The notes below the pieces were generated by a model that was given only the letters and a program-made list of their open reading frames with translations, had not been told where the DNA came from and did no database searches. Both the position numbers and the translations under genes were made by a program. A DNA stretch of 19,255 nucleotides, from NCBI GenBank assembly GCA_023458875.1, contig JAEWXO010000050.1:1-19255 (forward strand), in the 5' to 3' direction. This stretch comes from Bacillota bacterium. Lineage in GTDB: Bacteria > Bacillota > Clostridia > Oscillospirales > Ruminococcaceae. Numbering within the stretch: the first letter of the stretch is position 1; each line of letters opens with the position of its first letter. Below, one piece after another: positions 1-7,393 of the stretch.

Positions 1-96
1 GATTTATTAATGTTTTGTTATCACTTACATTATAACATTTTTGGAGACTACATACTATATTTTTTTTATCTATCTATTGAATTTTCAAGATGCACA

Positions 97-114
97 CGCA
101 GTTTATTAACTGCG
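97..114. other. small perfect hairpin upstream of the ABC-F promoter
   Basis: CGCAGTT and AACTGCG form a 7-bp perfect stem with a 4-base loop (tatt). No T-run follows on either strand, so it is not a convincing terminator. It lies just upstream of the ABC-F promoter and could be the remains of an upstream transcript end or a protein-binding site. Nothing else in bases 1-140 could be assigned. Confidence 0.35.
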
Positions 115-142
115 AAGTTTGAGTAATGTAAAAATAAAATAC

Positions 143-171
143 TTGAAAATATTATAAAATTCTGATATAAT
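143..171 (+). promoter_or_regulatory. sigma-A-type promoter of the ABC-F gene
   Basis: The -35 TTGAAA is at 143-148 and the -10 TATAAT at 166-171, with a 17-base spacer. Transcription would begin near 178, giving a leader of about 43 nt that holds the TGGAGG ribosome binding site at 211-216. Confidence 0.8.
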
Positions 172-220
172 ATAATTATGTGTGTTTATACAACATAATA
201 AAATTATTTTTGGAGGCATC

Positions 221-1828
221 ATGATTACAGTATCAAATGTAAGTCTGCAATTCGGGGGATCAACTCTTTTTAAAAATGTTGATCTTAAATTTACAAATGG
301 TAATTGCTATGGCATTATAGGGGCAAATGGGGCAGGAAAGTCCACTTTTTTAAGAATATTGAGCGGAGAACTCGAGCCTACAACAGGTGAGATTTCAATA
401 AAAAAGGATGCAAGAATGTCCGTTTTAAAACAGGATCACTTTGCATACGATGAATATACTGTTCTGGATACAGTTATTATGGGCAACGAAAAGCTTTACA
501 GAATCATGAAGGAAAAGGATTCGCTTTATGAAAAGGAAGATTTCTCTGAAGAGGACGGAATAAGAGCTTCTGAGCTTGAAGCTGAATTTGCTGAGCTTGA
601 CGGCTGGGAAGCTGAGTCAAACGCATCAAAGCTTATACAGGGACTTGGCATGACAGAAGAGCTTCTTTACTCACAGATGTCATCACTGTCAGGAAATGAA
701 AAGGTAAAGATTCTTCTTGCACAGGCTCTCTTTGGAAATCCTGATATTATTCTGCTTGATGAGCCTACTAACCACCTTGATATTGATGCAATCACATGGC
801 TTGAAGAATTTCTGGCAGAATATTTCGGTACAGTACTTGTTGTATCACATGACAGACATTTTTTAAACAATGTATGTACTCATATTGTTGATATAGACTA
901 TACAAAAATTAAAATGTATGTAGGTAACTATGAATTCTGGTATGAATCAAGCCAGCTTATTCAAAGAATGTTAAAACAGCAGAACAAAAAGGCAGAAGAA
1001 AAAATAAAGGAACTGAAATCATTTATCGAACGATTTTCTGCAAACAAGTCAAAATCAAGTCAGGCCACATCAAGAAGAAAGCTTCTTGATAAGATAACAG
1101 TTGAGGAAATGCCTGCTTCAAGCAGAAAATACCCTTATATAGGATTTACGCCTGACAGAGATCTTGGAAAGGAAATTCTTTCAGTCAGAGATATTTCCAA
1201 AACAGTTGACGGTGAATGCCTCTTAAACAACATAGGCTTTACACTCGGAAGAGAAGATAAGGTTGCATTTATCAGTGAAAATGAACATTCAGTAACAATG
1301 CTTTTTAAGATACTGATGGAAGAAGAAGCCCCTGATAAGGGTGAATTCAAATGGGGTGTATCAACATCATGCTCATATTTCCCTGTAGACAATTCAAGCT
1401 ATTTCAATGATTGCACATTGCCGATAATCGACTGGATAAGACAGTATTCAGTAAGTGACGAAACAGAGACATATCTGAGAGGCTTTTTAGGAAGAATGCT
1501 GTTTTCAGGCGATGATGTATACAAGCCTGTAAATGTTCTTTCAGGAGGAGAAAAAGTAAGATGTATGTTCTCAAGAATGATGCTTTTTGGCTCCAATGTT
1601 CTTATACTTGATCAGCCGACAAACCATCTTGATCTTGAAAGTATCACTGCCGTAAATAACGGACTGTCAAATTTCAAGGGAGTTGTTCTTTTCACATCTC
1701 ATGACCATGAAATTCTTCAGACAGTAGCAAACAGAATAATAGAAATAACACCTGACGGACTTATTGACAGAACAGAAACATACGACGAGTTCCTTGAGCA
1801 TAAAAAAAATCTGGCCAAAAACAAATAA
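221..1828 (+). CDS. ABC-F family ATP-binding cassette protein (YkpA/YbiT-like)
   Basis: This is a soluble protein of 535 aa with two ABC cassettes and no membrane segments, the ABC-F architecture of ribosome-associated translation factors. NBD1 is intact: Walker A GANGAGKS at residues 34-41, an LSGNE signature at 156-160, Walker B LLDEPTNHLD around 178-187 and the switch His210. A basic, helical linker follows (about 245-300). NBD2 is odd: the Walker A position reads SENEHSVTM (352-360) with Val358 where the Lys should be, and Walker B reads LILDQPTNHLD with Gln465 in place of the catalytic Glu, although its LSGGE signature (440-444) and His494 remain. I place the start at ATG 221 because TGGAGG sits 4 bases upstream; a GTG at 182 in the same frame has no ribosome binding site. 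The family is assigned from architecture. The role (ribosome factor versus antibiotic protection) cannot be told from sequence, but it lacks the long linker expected of classical resistance ABC-F proteins. Confidence 0.9.
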   Translation: MITVSNVSLQFGGSTLFKNVDLKFTNGNCYGIIGANGAGKSTFLRILSGELEPTTGEISIKKDARMSVLKQDHFAYDEYTVLDTVIMGNEKLYRIMKEKDSLYEKEDFSEEDGIRASELEAEFAELDGWEAESNASKLIQGLGMTEELLYSQMSSLSGNEKVKILLAQALFGNPDIILLDEPTNHLDIDAITWLEEFLAEYFGTVLVVSHDRHFLNNVCTHIVDIDYTKIKMYVGNYEFWYESSQLIQRMLKQQNKKAEEKIKELKSFIERFSANKSKSSQATSRRKLLDKITVEEMPASSRKYPYIGFTPDRDLGKEILSVRDISKTVDGECLLNNIGFTLGREDKVAFISENEHSVTMLFKILMEEEAPDKGEFKWGVSTSCSYFPVDNSSYFNDCTLPIIDWIRQYSVSDETETYLRGFLGRMLFSGDDVYKPVNVLSGGEKVRCMFSRMMLFGSNVLILDQPTNHLDLESITAVNNGLSNFKGVVLFTSHDHEILQTVANRIIEITPDGLIDRTETYDEFLEHKKNLAKNK

Positions 1829-1881
1829 AAAAATACCCCGGGAGATTTTAGCTAAAAAAAATATTCAATACTGTTTTTTCA

Positions 1882-2015
1882 GTCACTATCTAGCCAACGT
1901 ATAAGTTAAGGATGTATGTGCGAAGGCCAAAGGCGCGACCTGAAGGCCCAGTCGATTCGTGCTGAATCGAAATCCCTTCCAAATCAATAACTTATCCGTA
2001 GTGGCGTAATAGTAA
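1882..2015 (+). repeat. dispersed inverted-repeat element, copy A (most complete)
   Basis: The ends form an imperfect terminal inverted repeat: GTCACTATCTAGCC at the left against the complement of GGCGTAATAGTAAC at the right, continuing inward into ATAAGTTA/TAACTTAT. Inside is a conserved block with a GGC/GCC stem and a perfect 7-bp hairpin TCGATTC/GAATCGA (1952-1958 and 1964-1970) with loop GTGCT. Related copies occur at 3970-4088 (minus), 14932-15050 and about 16707-16830. It lies upstream of, not within, the lysozyme transcript, because the lysozyme promoter is downstream. No transposase is encoded and no convincing target duplication is visible. It is best described as MITE-like or a structured-RNA repeat; I do not recognise the family. 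Confidence 0.75.
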
Positions 2016-2055
2016 CATTATATGCATAACGATGCACAAATGAATAACAGGTATA

Positions 2056-2084
2056 TTGACACAATTTAATTTATTTGATATAAT
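2056..2084 (+). promoter_or_regulatory. sigma-A promoter of the GH25 lysozyme gene
   Basis: A consensus -35 TTGACA (2056-2061) and consensus -10 TATAAT (2079-2084) are separated by 17 bases. The leader of about 38 nt contains a T-run/A-run inverted repeat (about 2101-2119) directly before the GGGGG ribosome binding site at 2121-2125. Confidence 0.85.
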
Positions 2085-2128
2085 ATTGTATTATATAATG
2101 TTTTTTTAGCTTAAAAAAAAGGGGGTAT

Positions 2129-3178
2129 ATGGTGTTAAACATAAAGATTTTGTTTGCAATGGCATATTCTTCACTGTCCATACTCGGCATAAAAGGCATA
2201 ACATTTCAATATTCCAGTTCTGAAATGAAGCCTGTAATTAATGACAGTGTTAAAGAAGCACTGACTGACAGCATATTATCAGGAGATTATATTCTGAAGT
2301 ATGATATGAACGGTGACGGAAATCTTGATATTTCAGATCTTTATATTATGAATTGCAAACTGAAAAAAAATGAAGCCAATAAAAAATCTGCCACAGAATT
2401 CTCTGAAACAACTGTATCAGAAACTACTGCACCTGTCATTACATCCGACACCGCATCTGCTGTTGAAACAACTGTACAGACAACTTCTGCGGCAACAGCA
2501 CCTGTTCCGGTTACACAGCCTGAAGCAATAGCTGAAACGGTAATTGATGATTCAGACATTATTTCAAACGGTATTGATGTTTCAGCGTGGCAGGGCGAAA
2601 TAAACTGGACAAAGGTTAAAGCAGCGGGAATAAGCTTTGCAATGATCAAAGCCGGTGGCGGAACATCAGTCAGTGATTGTTTTGCGAAAAACATAGCAGG
2701 CGCACAGGCTGCCGGTATAAACTGCGGCGTATACTGGTTCAGTTACGCAAAGTCATCTGCTGAGGCTGAGCTCGAAGCCCAGGCGTGTCTGAATGCTATT
2801 TCCGGATACAAGCTTGAATATCCTGTAGTATATGACTGCGAATACAGGTCACTCAATGATAACCCTCTAAAAAACAGCAAATCCCAGCTTACTGATATGG
2901 TTCTTACTTTTTTAAATAAAATACAACAGAGCGGTTATTATGCGATGTACTATACCAACAAGGACTTCTCAGATAAATATCTTGAGCTTGACAGAATTAC
3001 AAAGGACTTTGACATATGGTTCGCAGGATATACAGTATCAGAACCTCTTATCAAATGCGGCATATGGCAAAGATCAGAAACAGGTACAGTGGATGGAATT
3101 TCAGGCTATGTCGATCTCGATATTTCATATAAAAATTATCCTGCTAAAATGAAAAAATACCATGTAAACGGATATTGA
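2129..3178 (+). CDS. secreted GH25 lysozyme with a single dockerin-like EF-hand
   Basis: The predicted 349-aa protein is a cell-wall muramidase. Residues 1-25 are hydrophobic with a lysine at 6 and look like a signal peptide or membrane anchor. A calcium-binding F-hand of dockerin type follows (YDMNGDGNLDISDLYIMN, 58-75), then a Thr/Ser/Pro/Ala-rich linker (about 88-135) typical of secreted Ruminococcus enzymes. The GH25 catalytic domain runs from about 146 to 335: it opens with GIDVSAWQGEINW (Asp150), carries YPVVYDCEY with the Asp236/Glu238 pair expected for GH25 catalysis, and closes with GYVDLDIS. Dockerins normally have two F-hands; only one is visible here. A short GGGGG site precedes ATG 2129; GTG 2132 in the same frame has slightly better spacing. 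It is transcribed alone from its own promoter and ended by a strong terminator. The enzyme class is confident; whether the EF-hand binds a cohesin is not. Confidence 0.92.
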   Translation: MVLNIKILFAMAYSSLSILGIKGITFQYSSSEMKPVINDSVKEALTDSILSGDYILKYDMNGDGNLDISDLYIMNCKLKKNEANKKSATEFSETTVSETTAPVITSDTASAVETTVQTTSAATAPVPVTQPEAIAETVIDDSDIISNGIDVSAWQGEINWTKVKAAGISFAMIKAGGGTSVSDCFAKNIAGAQAAGINCGVYWFSYAKSSAEAELEAQACLNAISGYKLEYPVVYDCEYRSLNDNPLKNSKSQLTDMVLTFLNKIQQSGYYAMYYTNKDFSDKYLELDRITKDFDIWFAGYTVSEPLIKCGIWQRSETGTVDGISGYVDLDISYKNYPAKMKKYHVNGY

Positions 3179-3237
3179 AAATTATAGTATTTTTATTTTA
3201 CATACAACCTTTTTGAATTTCACATTTTAACAAAAAA

Positions 3238-3280
3238 TAAAAATCCTTCCTATCTTAAATGATACGAAGGATTTTTATTT
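3238..3280. terminator. bidirectional rho-independent terminator
   Basis: AAATCCTTC (3241-3249) pairs with GAAGGATTT (3266-3274), with one C-C mismatch and an inner TATC/GATA stem, loop ttaaat. A T-run follows on + and an A-run precedes it, so it can stop both the + lysozyme transcript and the minus-strand thiN transcript converging from the right. Confidence 0.85.
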
Positions 3281-3297
3281 ACTTAAAATTAATTTAT

Positions 3298-3948
3298 TTA
3301 TATGACATGAGTGCCTTTCGGGTAAATGATAAGCAATGTTCCGTCACCGACTGAGATATAACCTTCATTACCTTCAAATTCGTTACTTACTCCGATAGGA
3401 TAGCTACTTGACATGGTATAATTATTAAGAGTATATTTGAGTCCTGTTTCATTTACATTTTTACTTGTGTCAGTCAGCGAAAAAACAGAAATATATCCCT
3501 TTGAATCTTTTCTGAACCTGATATCCGTATTGTGAATAACAGTCATTATTTCATTTTTGCCCAGAATATATCCACGCATATTTTTTTCTGACAGCATGGA
3601 GAGAGCCTGGATATTAGCGATTGTATGCTCTGTTCTGCCGCCTGTACCGCCATATATATAAAAGGTTGAGTAGCCCTCGTCAATGCCTTTATCAATGGCA
3701 GAGAGCGTGTCGGTCTTATCTTTTATGGGATTAAGTTTTATTATTTGTGAATCGGGTATATCAGAGAAATAATCATGTGTAATATTAACTGAGTCAAAGT
3801 CACCGATAATAATATCAGTTCTGATATTATTATCCTTTAAAAAATTATACCCACCATCAGCTGCAATTACAAGATCATCAGCTTCAGGATTAAATATATC
3901 GCTTTCGAAGTGATCTCCGGCACCGACAATATAACATATTTTTGACAT
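3298..3948 (-). CDS. thiN: thiamine pyrophosphokinase
   Basis: The 216-aa protein transfers pyrophosphate from ATP to thiamine, giving thiamine pyrophosphate in the cytosol. The full family motif set is present: ADGG at residues 30-33, GDFDS at 49-53, KDKTDT at 76-81 (metal/ATP site) and GGTGGRTEH at 100-108. The C-terminal part (about 140-216) is the beta-rich thiamine-binding half, and the length is normal for the bacterial family. An AAGGA ribosome binding site lies about 11 bases before the ATG. No TPP riboswitch is visible upstream; the space before it is filled by repeat copy D and then the SPFH gene on the same strand, so co-transcription through the repeat is possible. It converges on the lysozyme gene. 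Confidence 0.93.
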   Translation of the reverse strand: MSKICYIVGAGDHFESDIFNPEADDLVIAADGGYNFLKDNNIRTDIIIGDFDSVNITHDYFSDIPDSQIIKLNPIKDKTDTLSAIDKGIDEGYSTFYIYGGTGGRTEHTIANIQALSMLSEKNMRGYILGKNEIMTVIHNTDIRFRKDSKGYISVFSLTDTSKNVNETGLKYTLNNYTMSSSYPIGVSNEFEGNEGYISVGDGTLLIIYPKGTHVI

Positions 3949-3969
3949 ATATTAATTCATCCTTACGTG

Positions 3970-4088
3970 GTTATTATTCAGCCAATGCTGTGCAGGGGTT
4001 TCGAATCGTACCGGGTCGACCAGGCTTTTTTGTAGCCTGGACTTCGCTCACATACTTGTCTCACTTTATGGTATGACTGAATAGTAGC
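3970..4088 (-). repeat. dispersed inverted-repeat element, copy D (minus orientation)
   Basis: Read on the minus strand, it starts GCTACTATTCAGTCATACC and ends with the complement of GTTATTATTCAGCC, so TATTCAG/CTGAATA and neighbours form an outer stem of about 10 bp. The interior keeps GCGAAG, then a CCAGGC/GCCTGG stem (4020-4025 with 4035-4040), GGTCGACCCGG and CGAAACCCC, in the same order as copies A-C. Its left terminus matches copy B closely over about 30 bases. The minus-strand 5' end abuts the SPFH stop codon (4089-4091). Confidence 0.7.
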
Positions 4089-4979
4089 TTACGGATTAGT
4101 TGAGGAAGACTGGTTATCTGACAGACCGATATCAATAAGTGATGAGGCGTCTGACATAACCTTAGGAAGTTCACCGTTCCATTTTGTAATCTGTTCATAT
4201 CTGATTATCAGTTCTGTGAGAGAGCTGCTGAGCAGGTTATTTGCTTCTGCCTGTGCATTAGCTTCTGTAAGTATTGCAGATGCAGAAGCTTCAGCAGCAA
4301 TTTTTTTCTGCTTTGCATTTGCTTCAGCTATAACGATAGCCTGTTTCTGTTCTGTTTCGGTTTTAATAAGATTCTGTTCCGCAACCTGTTTTGCCTCAAT
4401 CGCAGAATTAAATTCAGCTGAAAAATCAAAGTTTACAATATTGAATTTTTCAATCATTATTCCGTATTCAGAAACCTTGCTTTCAAGCGTGGTTTTTATT
4501 TCGTCTCCAACTATAGCTCGCTCAGTGATAAGTTCCTCTGCAGTATACTTTGCAGTAACGGATTTCATACTTTCCTGTACAGCAGGCATAAGAATAATTG
4601 ATTGATATTCTCTGCCGATTTTCTGGAATATGGTTGCTGTTGAAGCATTTCCGATTTTGTAGTTTACAGCAATTGTACTGCTTACTGACTGAAGGTCCTT
4701 TGAAACAGCAGTTGCTGTTGTCTCGTAAACCTGTATTTTGTTTGACATAACCTCAACGTTCTGAATAAACGGAAGTTTTAAATGGAATCCTTCCTGATAA
4801 ATATTATCCGAAACTTTTCCGAGTGTAAGTACGACGCCTGTATTTCCTGCCGGAACAATTGATATTGATGATGAAATAATTATTACAGCAGCAACTGCAG
4901 ATATTATTCCTAATGTTAGTCGTTTCGATGCCTTTGAAGAAGGTCTTGTGTTTACAAATTTTTGTCCGTTGTCTTTCAT
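4089..4979 (-). CDS. SPFH/band-7 (prohibitin-like) membrane protein
   Basis: The 296-aa protein has a short polar N-terminus, one membrane segment (about residues 21-42), and then the SPFH/band-7 domain, which begins with the typical IVPAGNTGVVLTLGKV and EGFHLKLPFIQNV. From about 200 the chain is Ala/Glu/Lys/Gln-rich (IAEANAKQKKIAAEASASA), the coiled-coil region by which flotillin/prohibitin-like proteins assemble into membrane-associated oligomers. A short Ser/Asn tail ends it. GGAGGAAA precedes the ATG by about 8 bases. Proteins of this family organise membrane microdomains or regulate membrane proteases; no partner gene (NfeD, protease) is adjacent, so the specific role is unknown. The stop codon is immediately followed by repeat copy D. 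Confidence 0.9.
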   Translation of the reverse strand: MKDNGQKFVNTRPSSKASKRLTLGIISAVAAVIIISSSISIVPAGNTGVVLTLGKVSDNIYQEGFHLKLPFIQNVEVMSNKIQVYETTATAVSKDLQSVSSTIAVNYKIGNASTATIFQKIGREYQSIILMPAVQESMKSVTAKYTAEELITERAIVGDEIKTTLESKVSEYGIMIEKFNIVNFDFSAEFNSAIEAKQVAEQNLIKTETEQKQAIVIAEANAKQKKIAAEASASAILTEANAQAEANNLLSSSLTELIIRYEQITKWNGELPKVMSDASSLIDIGLSDNQSSSTNP

Positions 4980-5108
4980 AAAATATTTCCTCCGAATATG
5001 TACTTTTAAATTTTTAATATGAGGTTGTTATCTCAAGTCTTTTAATTTTAAATATTGGTGCCTGAAAATCTACGTTTAACATTCGCTTTACTCGTTTTGT
5101 TTTATGTC

Positions 5109-5144
5109 TTTCTTTTGTTTTTCTTTTGTTTTTCTTTTGTTTTT
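5109..5144. repeat. 11-bp tandem repeat, about three units
   Basis: The unit TTTTTCTTTTG (CAAAAGAAAAA on the minus strand) repeats with strict 11-bp period: C at 5112, 5123, 5134 and G at 5117, 5128, 5139. It lies just downstream of the DUF1836 stop codon on the minus strand, in the space before the SPFH gene. A slippage-prone low-complexity tract is the simplest explanation. Confidence 0.7.
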
Positions 5145-5154
5145 TATTATTTTT

Positions 5155-5733
5155 TTATATTTTGTATTTGTGTATATCAAGTCGCTCGTATTCTTGTTCC
5201 ATCTGACTTTTTATCTGGGAAGATTGATATGCAAGAGTCATGATAAAAAGCGTATTTTCCAGGATTTTTTCTTGTTTTTTTACGTAGTTATCATTGTTTT
5301 TAATCATTTCTTTAATTGTAACCCGTATAGGACCGGATTCAAAAATTCGCTTTTCATCCAGTTCACAGATTATTGAACAAAAGATGTTGTATAAATCAAT
5401 ATCCGGGATTATGTCATCAGAGGTATCTTCAACTTTACCGTTAATATAGTTCATTAATACCGCTATATTTTCAAGCTGCATTGTTCCGCGCAGCATATTA
5501 ATAAGCAGGATTCTTATAAGCTGTACCTCATAATATTTTTTGCCGGGGATATTTACTACCCATCCTCTTTTGATCCAGTTCTGAATTGTTGAACCTCCCA
5601 ATCCAGTAAGCTTTGAAAGCTGCGAAAGTGTAAGTCCTCCTGTAGCCTGGAGAATCGGCGAAATGAGTGAAAATGCTTCTGTTTTTACTTGCTCCGAGTA
5701 TGCTAATGTTGTGCCTGGTATCGTTTTTATCAT
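5155..5733 (-). CDS. DUF1836 family protein with MerR-like helix-turn-helix
   Basis: The predicted 192-aa cytosolic protein is recognised as a DUF1836 member. Residues about 33-80 hold the helix-turn-helix (LTLSQLSKLTGLGGSTIQ, then NWIKRGWV and a KKYYEVQLIRILLINMLR segment) resembling the start of MerR-type DNA-binding domains. The C-terminal half (85-190) is helical with no recognisable ligand or catalytic motif. The start at 5733 is supported by GAAGGAG about 8 bases upstream. Its promoter region carries three palindromes, one in the -35/-10 spacer, one near the transcription start and one overlapping the ribosome binding site, which fits autoregulation (inference). It lies divergently to the PLP decarboxylase gene. 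A transcription-factor role is likely but the targets are unknown. Confidence 0.82.
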   Translation of the reverse strand: MIKTIPGTTLAYSEQVKTEAFSLISPILQATGGLTLSQLSKLTGLGGSTIQNWIKRGWVVNIPGKKYYEVQLIRILLINMLRGTMQLENIAVLMNYINGKVEDTSDDIIPDIDLYNIFCSIICELDEKRIFESGPIRVTIKEMIKNNDNYVKKQEKILENTLFIMTLAYQSSQIKSQMEQEYERLDIHKYKI

Positions 5734-5741
5734 TTTTACGG

Positions 5742-5865
5742 CTCCTTCACGTGAACTTTAATTTAATCAATTAAACTTTAAAGACGTTCTAACAACCTTT
5801 AACATTAATCACATAACCCTTTCATGTGATGTTTTAATTATATCATAAGTTCATATGAACCGCAA
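5742..5865 (-). promoter_or_regulatory. promoter and candidate operators of the DUF1836 gene
   Basis: On the minus strand the -10 TATAAT is at 5837-5842 and a TTGCGG -35 at 5860-5865, spacer 17. The 12-bp palindrome GTTCATATGAAC (5849-5860) fills the spacer. ATCACAT/ATGTGAT (5808-5830) lies at the predicted transcription start. TTCACGTGAA (5746-5755) overlaps the GAAGGAG ribosome binding site. The first and third share the pattern TTCAyrTGAA. The 5866-5970 stretch to the right is AT-rich with nothing else assigned. Confidence 0.6.
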
Positions 5866-5975
5866 TGTCTAAAAAAATAATTTTTAAGCGAAATATGGTT
5901 GTTTTTTTAAAATAAATTACAAATACTCTTTATTTCTCTTGTTTTCTCTTTTTTTCTTTGAATTTGATTTTTTTA

Positions 5976-6005
5976 TTGACAAAGTTATTAAAAATACATT
6001 ATAAT
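5976..6005 (+). promoter_or_regulatory. consensus promoter of the decarboxylase gene
   Basis: Perfect TTGACA (5976-5981) and TATAAT (6000-6005) are separated by 18 bases. Transcription would start near 6012. Confidence 0.85.
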
Positions 6006-6049
6006 TTATATGTAAACGAATATATAAACAGAAAGGGATGTCCCAAAAA

Positions 6050-7303
6050 ATGAAAAAGCCGTTTGTCAGCAAGGAAAAAATTGAGGAGATATCGCAGACA
6101 ATTCCTACACCGTTCCACATCTATGATGAGAAGGGGATAAGGAAAAATGTCAGAAATCTTTTAAAGGCATTTTCTTGGAATAAAGGTTACAGAGAATATT
6201 TTGCTGTAAAGGCTACTCCGAATCCTTTTATTTTAAAGCTGCTGCAGGAAGAGGGCTGTGGAGTAGACTGTTCGTCGCTTACAGAGCTTATGATGAGTGA
6301 AGCATGTGGTATTACCGGAACAGACATAATGTTCTCATCTAATGTAACACCTGCGGAGGATTTTATACTTGCCAAAAAATTAGGATCTATAATTAATCTT
6401 GACGATATAACACATATTGACTTTCTGGAAAAAACCGCCGGAATACCGGAAACAATATGCTGTAGATTTAATCCTGGCGGATTATTTAAAGTAGAAAATG
6501 CAATTATGGATACTCCGGGCGAAGCCAAATACGGGTTTACAAAGGAACAGCTCATTGAAGGATATAAAATACTGAAAAATAAAGGCGTAAAGCGATTCGG
6601 TCTCCATGCATTTCTTGCAAGTAATACTATAGCAAATGAATATTATCCTGCGCTTGCAAGATTACTCTTTGAAGTTACGGTTGAGATAAAAGAAAAAACA
6701 GGGGTATCTGTTGATTTTGTAAATTTATCAGGCGGAGTAGGTATTCCTTATAAGCCTGAAGAAAACAAGACTGATATATTTGCAATAGGCGAGGGTGTAC
6801 GCGAAGCTTTTGAAGATGTACTTGTACCTGCCGGACTTGGAAATGTATCGATATTCACTGAGCTTGGCAGATTTATATTAGGACCATACGGACATCTCAT
6901 TACAAAGGTAATTCACCAGAAGCACACTCATAAAGAGTATGTAGGATGTGATGCATGTGCCGCTAATCTTATGCGTCCTGCAATGTACGGTGCATATCAT
7001 CACATAACTGTTTTGGGAAAAGAAAATAAACCTTGTGATCATAAGTATGATGTTACAGGCGGTCTGTGTGAAAATAATGATAAGTTTGCTGTTGACAGAA
7101 TGCTGCCGGAAATAGAAACCGGCGATTATCTTGCAATTCATGACTCAGGTGCGCATGGCTTCTCTATGGGTTACAATTACAACGGTAAGCTTCGTTCAGC
7201 TGAGGTATTATTAAAGGAAGACGGAAGTTTTGAGAAAATAAGACGTGCTGAAACACCGGATGATTATTTTGCAACATTTGATTTTACAGGTCTCTTCAAA
7301 TAG
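6050..7303 (+). CDS. lysA: diaminopimelate decarboxylase-like PLP enzyme (fold type III)
   Basis: The protein (417 aa from this start) belongs to the alanine-racemase-fold decarboxylases, and the closest role is decarboxylation of meso-diaminopimelate to L-lysine. Visible motifs: YFAVKATPNP with the Schiff-base lysine (residue 54 from this start), LHAFLASN, the phosphate-binding SGGVGIPY, ELGRFILGPYG in place of the usual ExGRxxV, GGLCENND in the position of the catalytic CESxD loop, and a C-terminal DSGAHGFSMGYNYNGKLRSAEVL, which fits the substrate/dimer region. The length is normal. There are two candidate starts: ATG 6038 abuts GAAAGGG with no spacing, while ATG 6050 lies 12 bases after it and gives the family-typical MKKPFVSKEK start, so I prefer 6050. 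It is a single-gene unit with its own promoter and a strong terminator. The substrate could be a related basic amino acid; the divergent CENND loop makes exact specificity uncertain. Confidence 0.82.
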   Translation: MKKPFVSKEKIEEISQTIPTPFHIYDEKGIRKNVRNLLKAFSWNKGYREYFAVKATPNPFILKLLQEEGCGVDCSSLTELMMSEACGITGTDIMFSSNVTPAEDFILAKKLGSIINLDDITHIDFLEKTAGIPETICCRFNPGGLFKVENAIMDTPGEAKYGFTKEQLIEGYKILKNKGVKRFGLHAFLASNTIANEYYPALARLLFEVTVEIKEKTGVSVDFVNLSGGVGIPYKPEENKTDIFAIGEGVREAFEDVLVPAGLGNVSIFTELGRFILGPYGHLITKVIHQKHTHKEYVGCDACAANLMRPAMYGAYHHITVLGKENKPCDHKYDVTGGLCENNDKFAVDRMLPEIETGDYLAIHDSGAHGFSMGYNYNGKLRSAEVLLKEDGSFEKIRRAETPDDYFATFDFTGLFK

Positions 7304-7325
7304 TTTAATAAAAAAATATAATAAT

Positions 7326-7364
7326 AAAAGGTTATATACACTGGATAAATGTATATAACCTTTT
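7326..7364. terminator. bidirectional terminator, 15-bp perfect stem
   Basis: AAAAGGTTATATACA (7326-7340) pairs perfectly with TGTATATAACCTTTT (7350-7364), with a 9-base loop. It sits between the convergent decarboxylase and zinc-ribbon/PASTA genes and ends in T-runs on both strands. Confidence 0.88.
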
Positions 7365-7393
7365 AATTTTAAATGTTAATATGATTTAATTTT

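Noticed and set aside
60..95. Sequence resembling spacers found near rRNA operons in Firmicutes
   Set aside because: No rRNA or tRNA sequence is present in the window, and the resemblance is only a vague memory of AT-rich text.
1..126. Open frame on + from the window edge to TAA at 124-126
   Set aside because: The sequence is AT-rich and the product has no protein-like features; no conserved motif was seen, and about 41 open codons can occur by chance.
1882..2015. Repeat copy A as a riboswitch for the lysozyme gene
   Set aside because: The consensus promoter at 2056-2084 is downstream of the element, so the element is not in the lysozyme leader.
3949..4088. TPP riboswitch upstream of thiN
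   Set aside because: No CUGAGA-type core is found; the region is occupied by repeat copy D.
5109..5144. CRISPR-like array from the 11-bp repeats
   Set aside because: The units are contiguous, only 11 bp and without spacers, so it is a simple low-complexity tandem repeat.
5055..5376. Short + strand ORFs rich in Phe and Leu
   Set aside because: They are products of the T-rich tandem repeat and the antisense of the DUF1836 gene, with no ribosome binding site.
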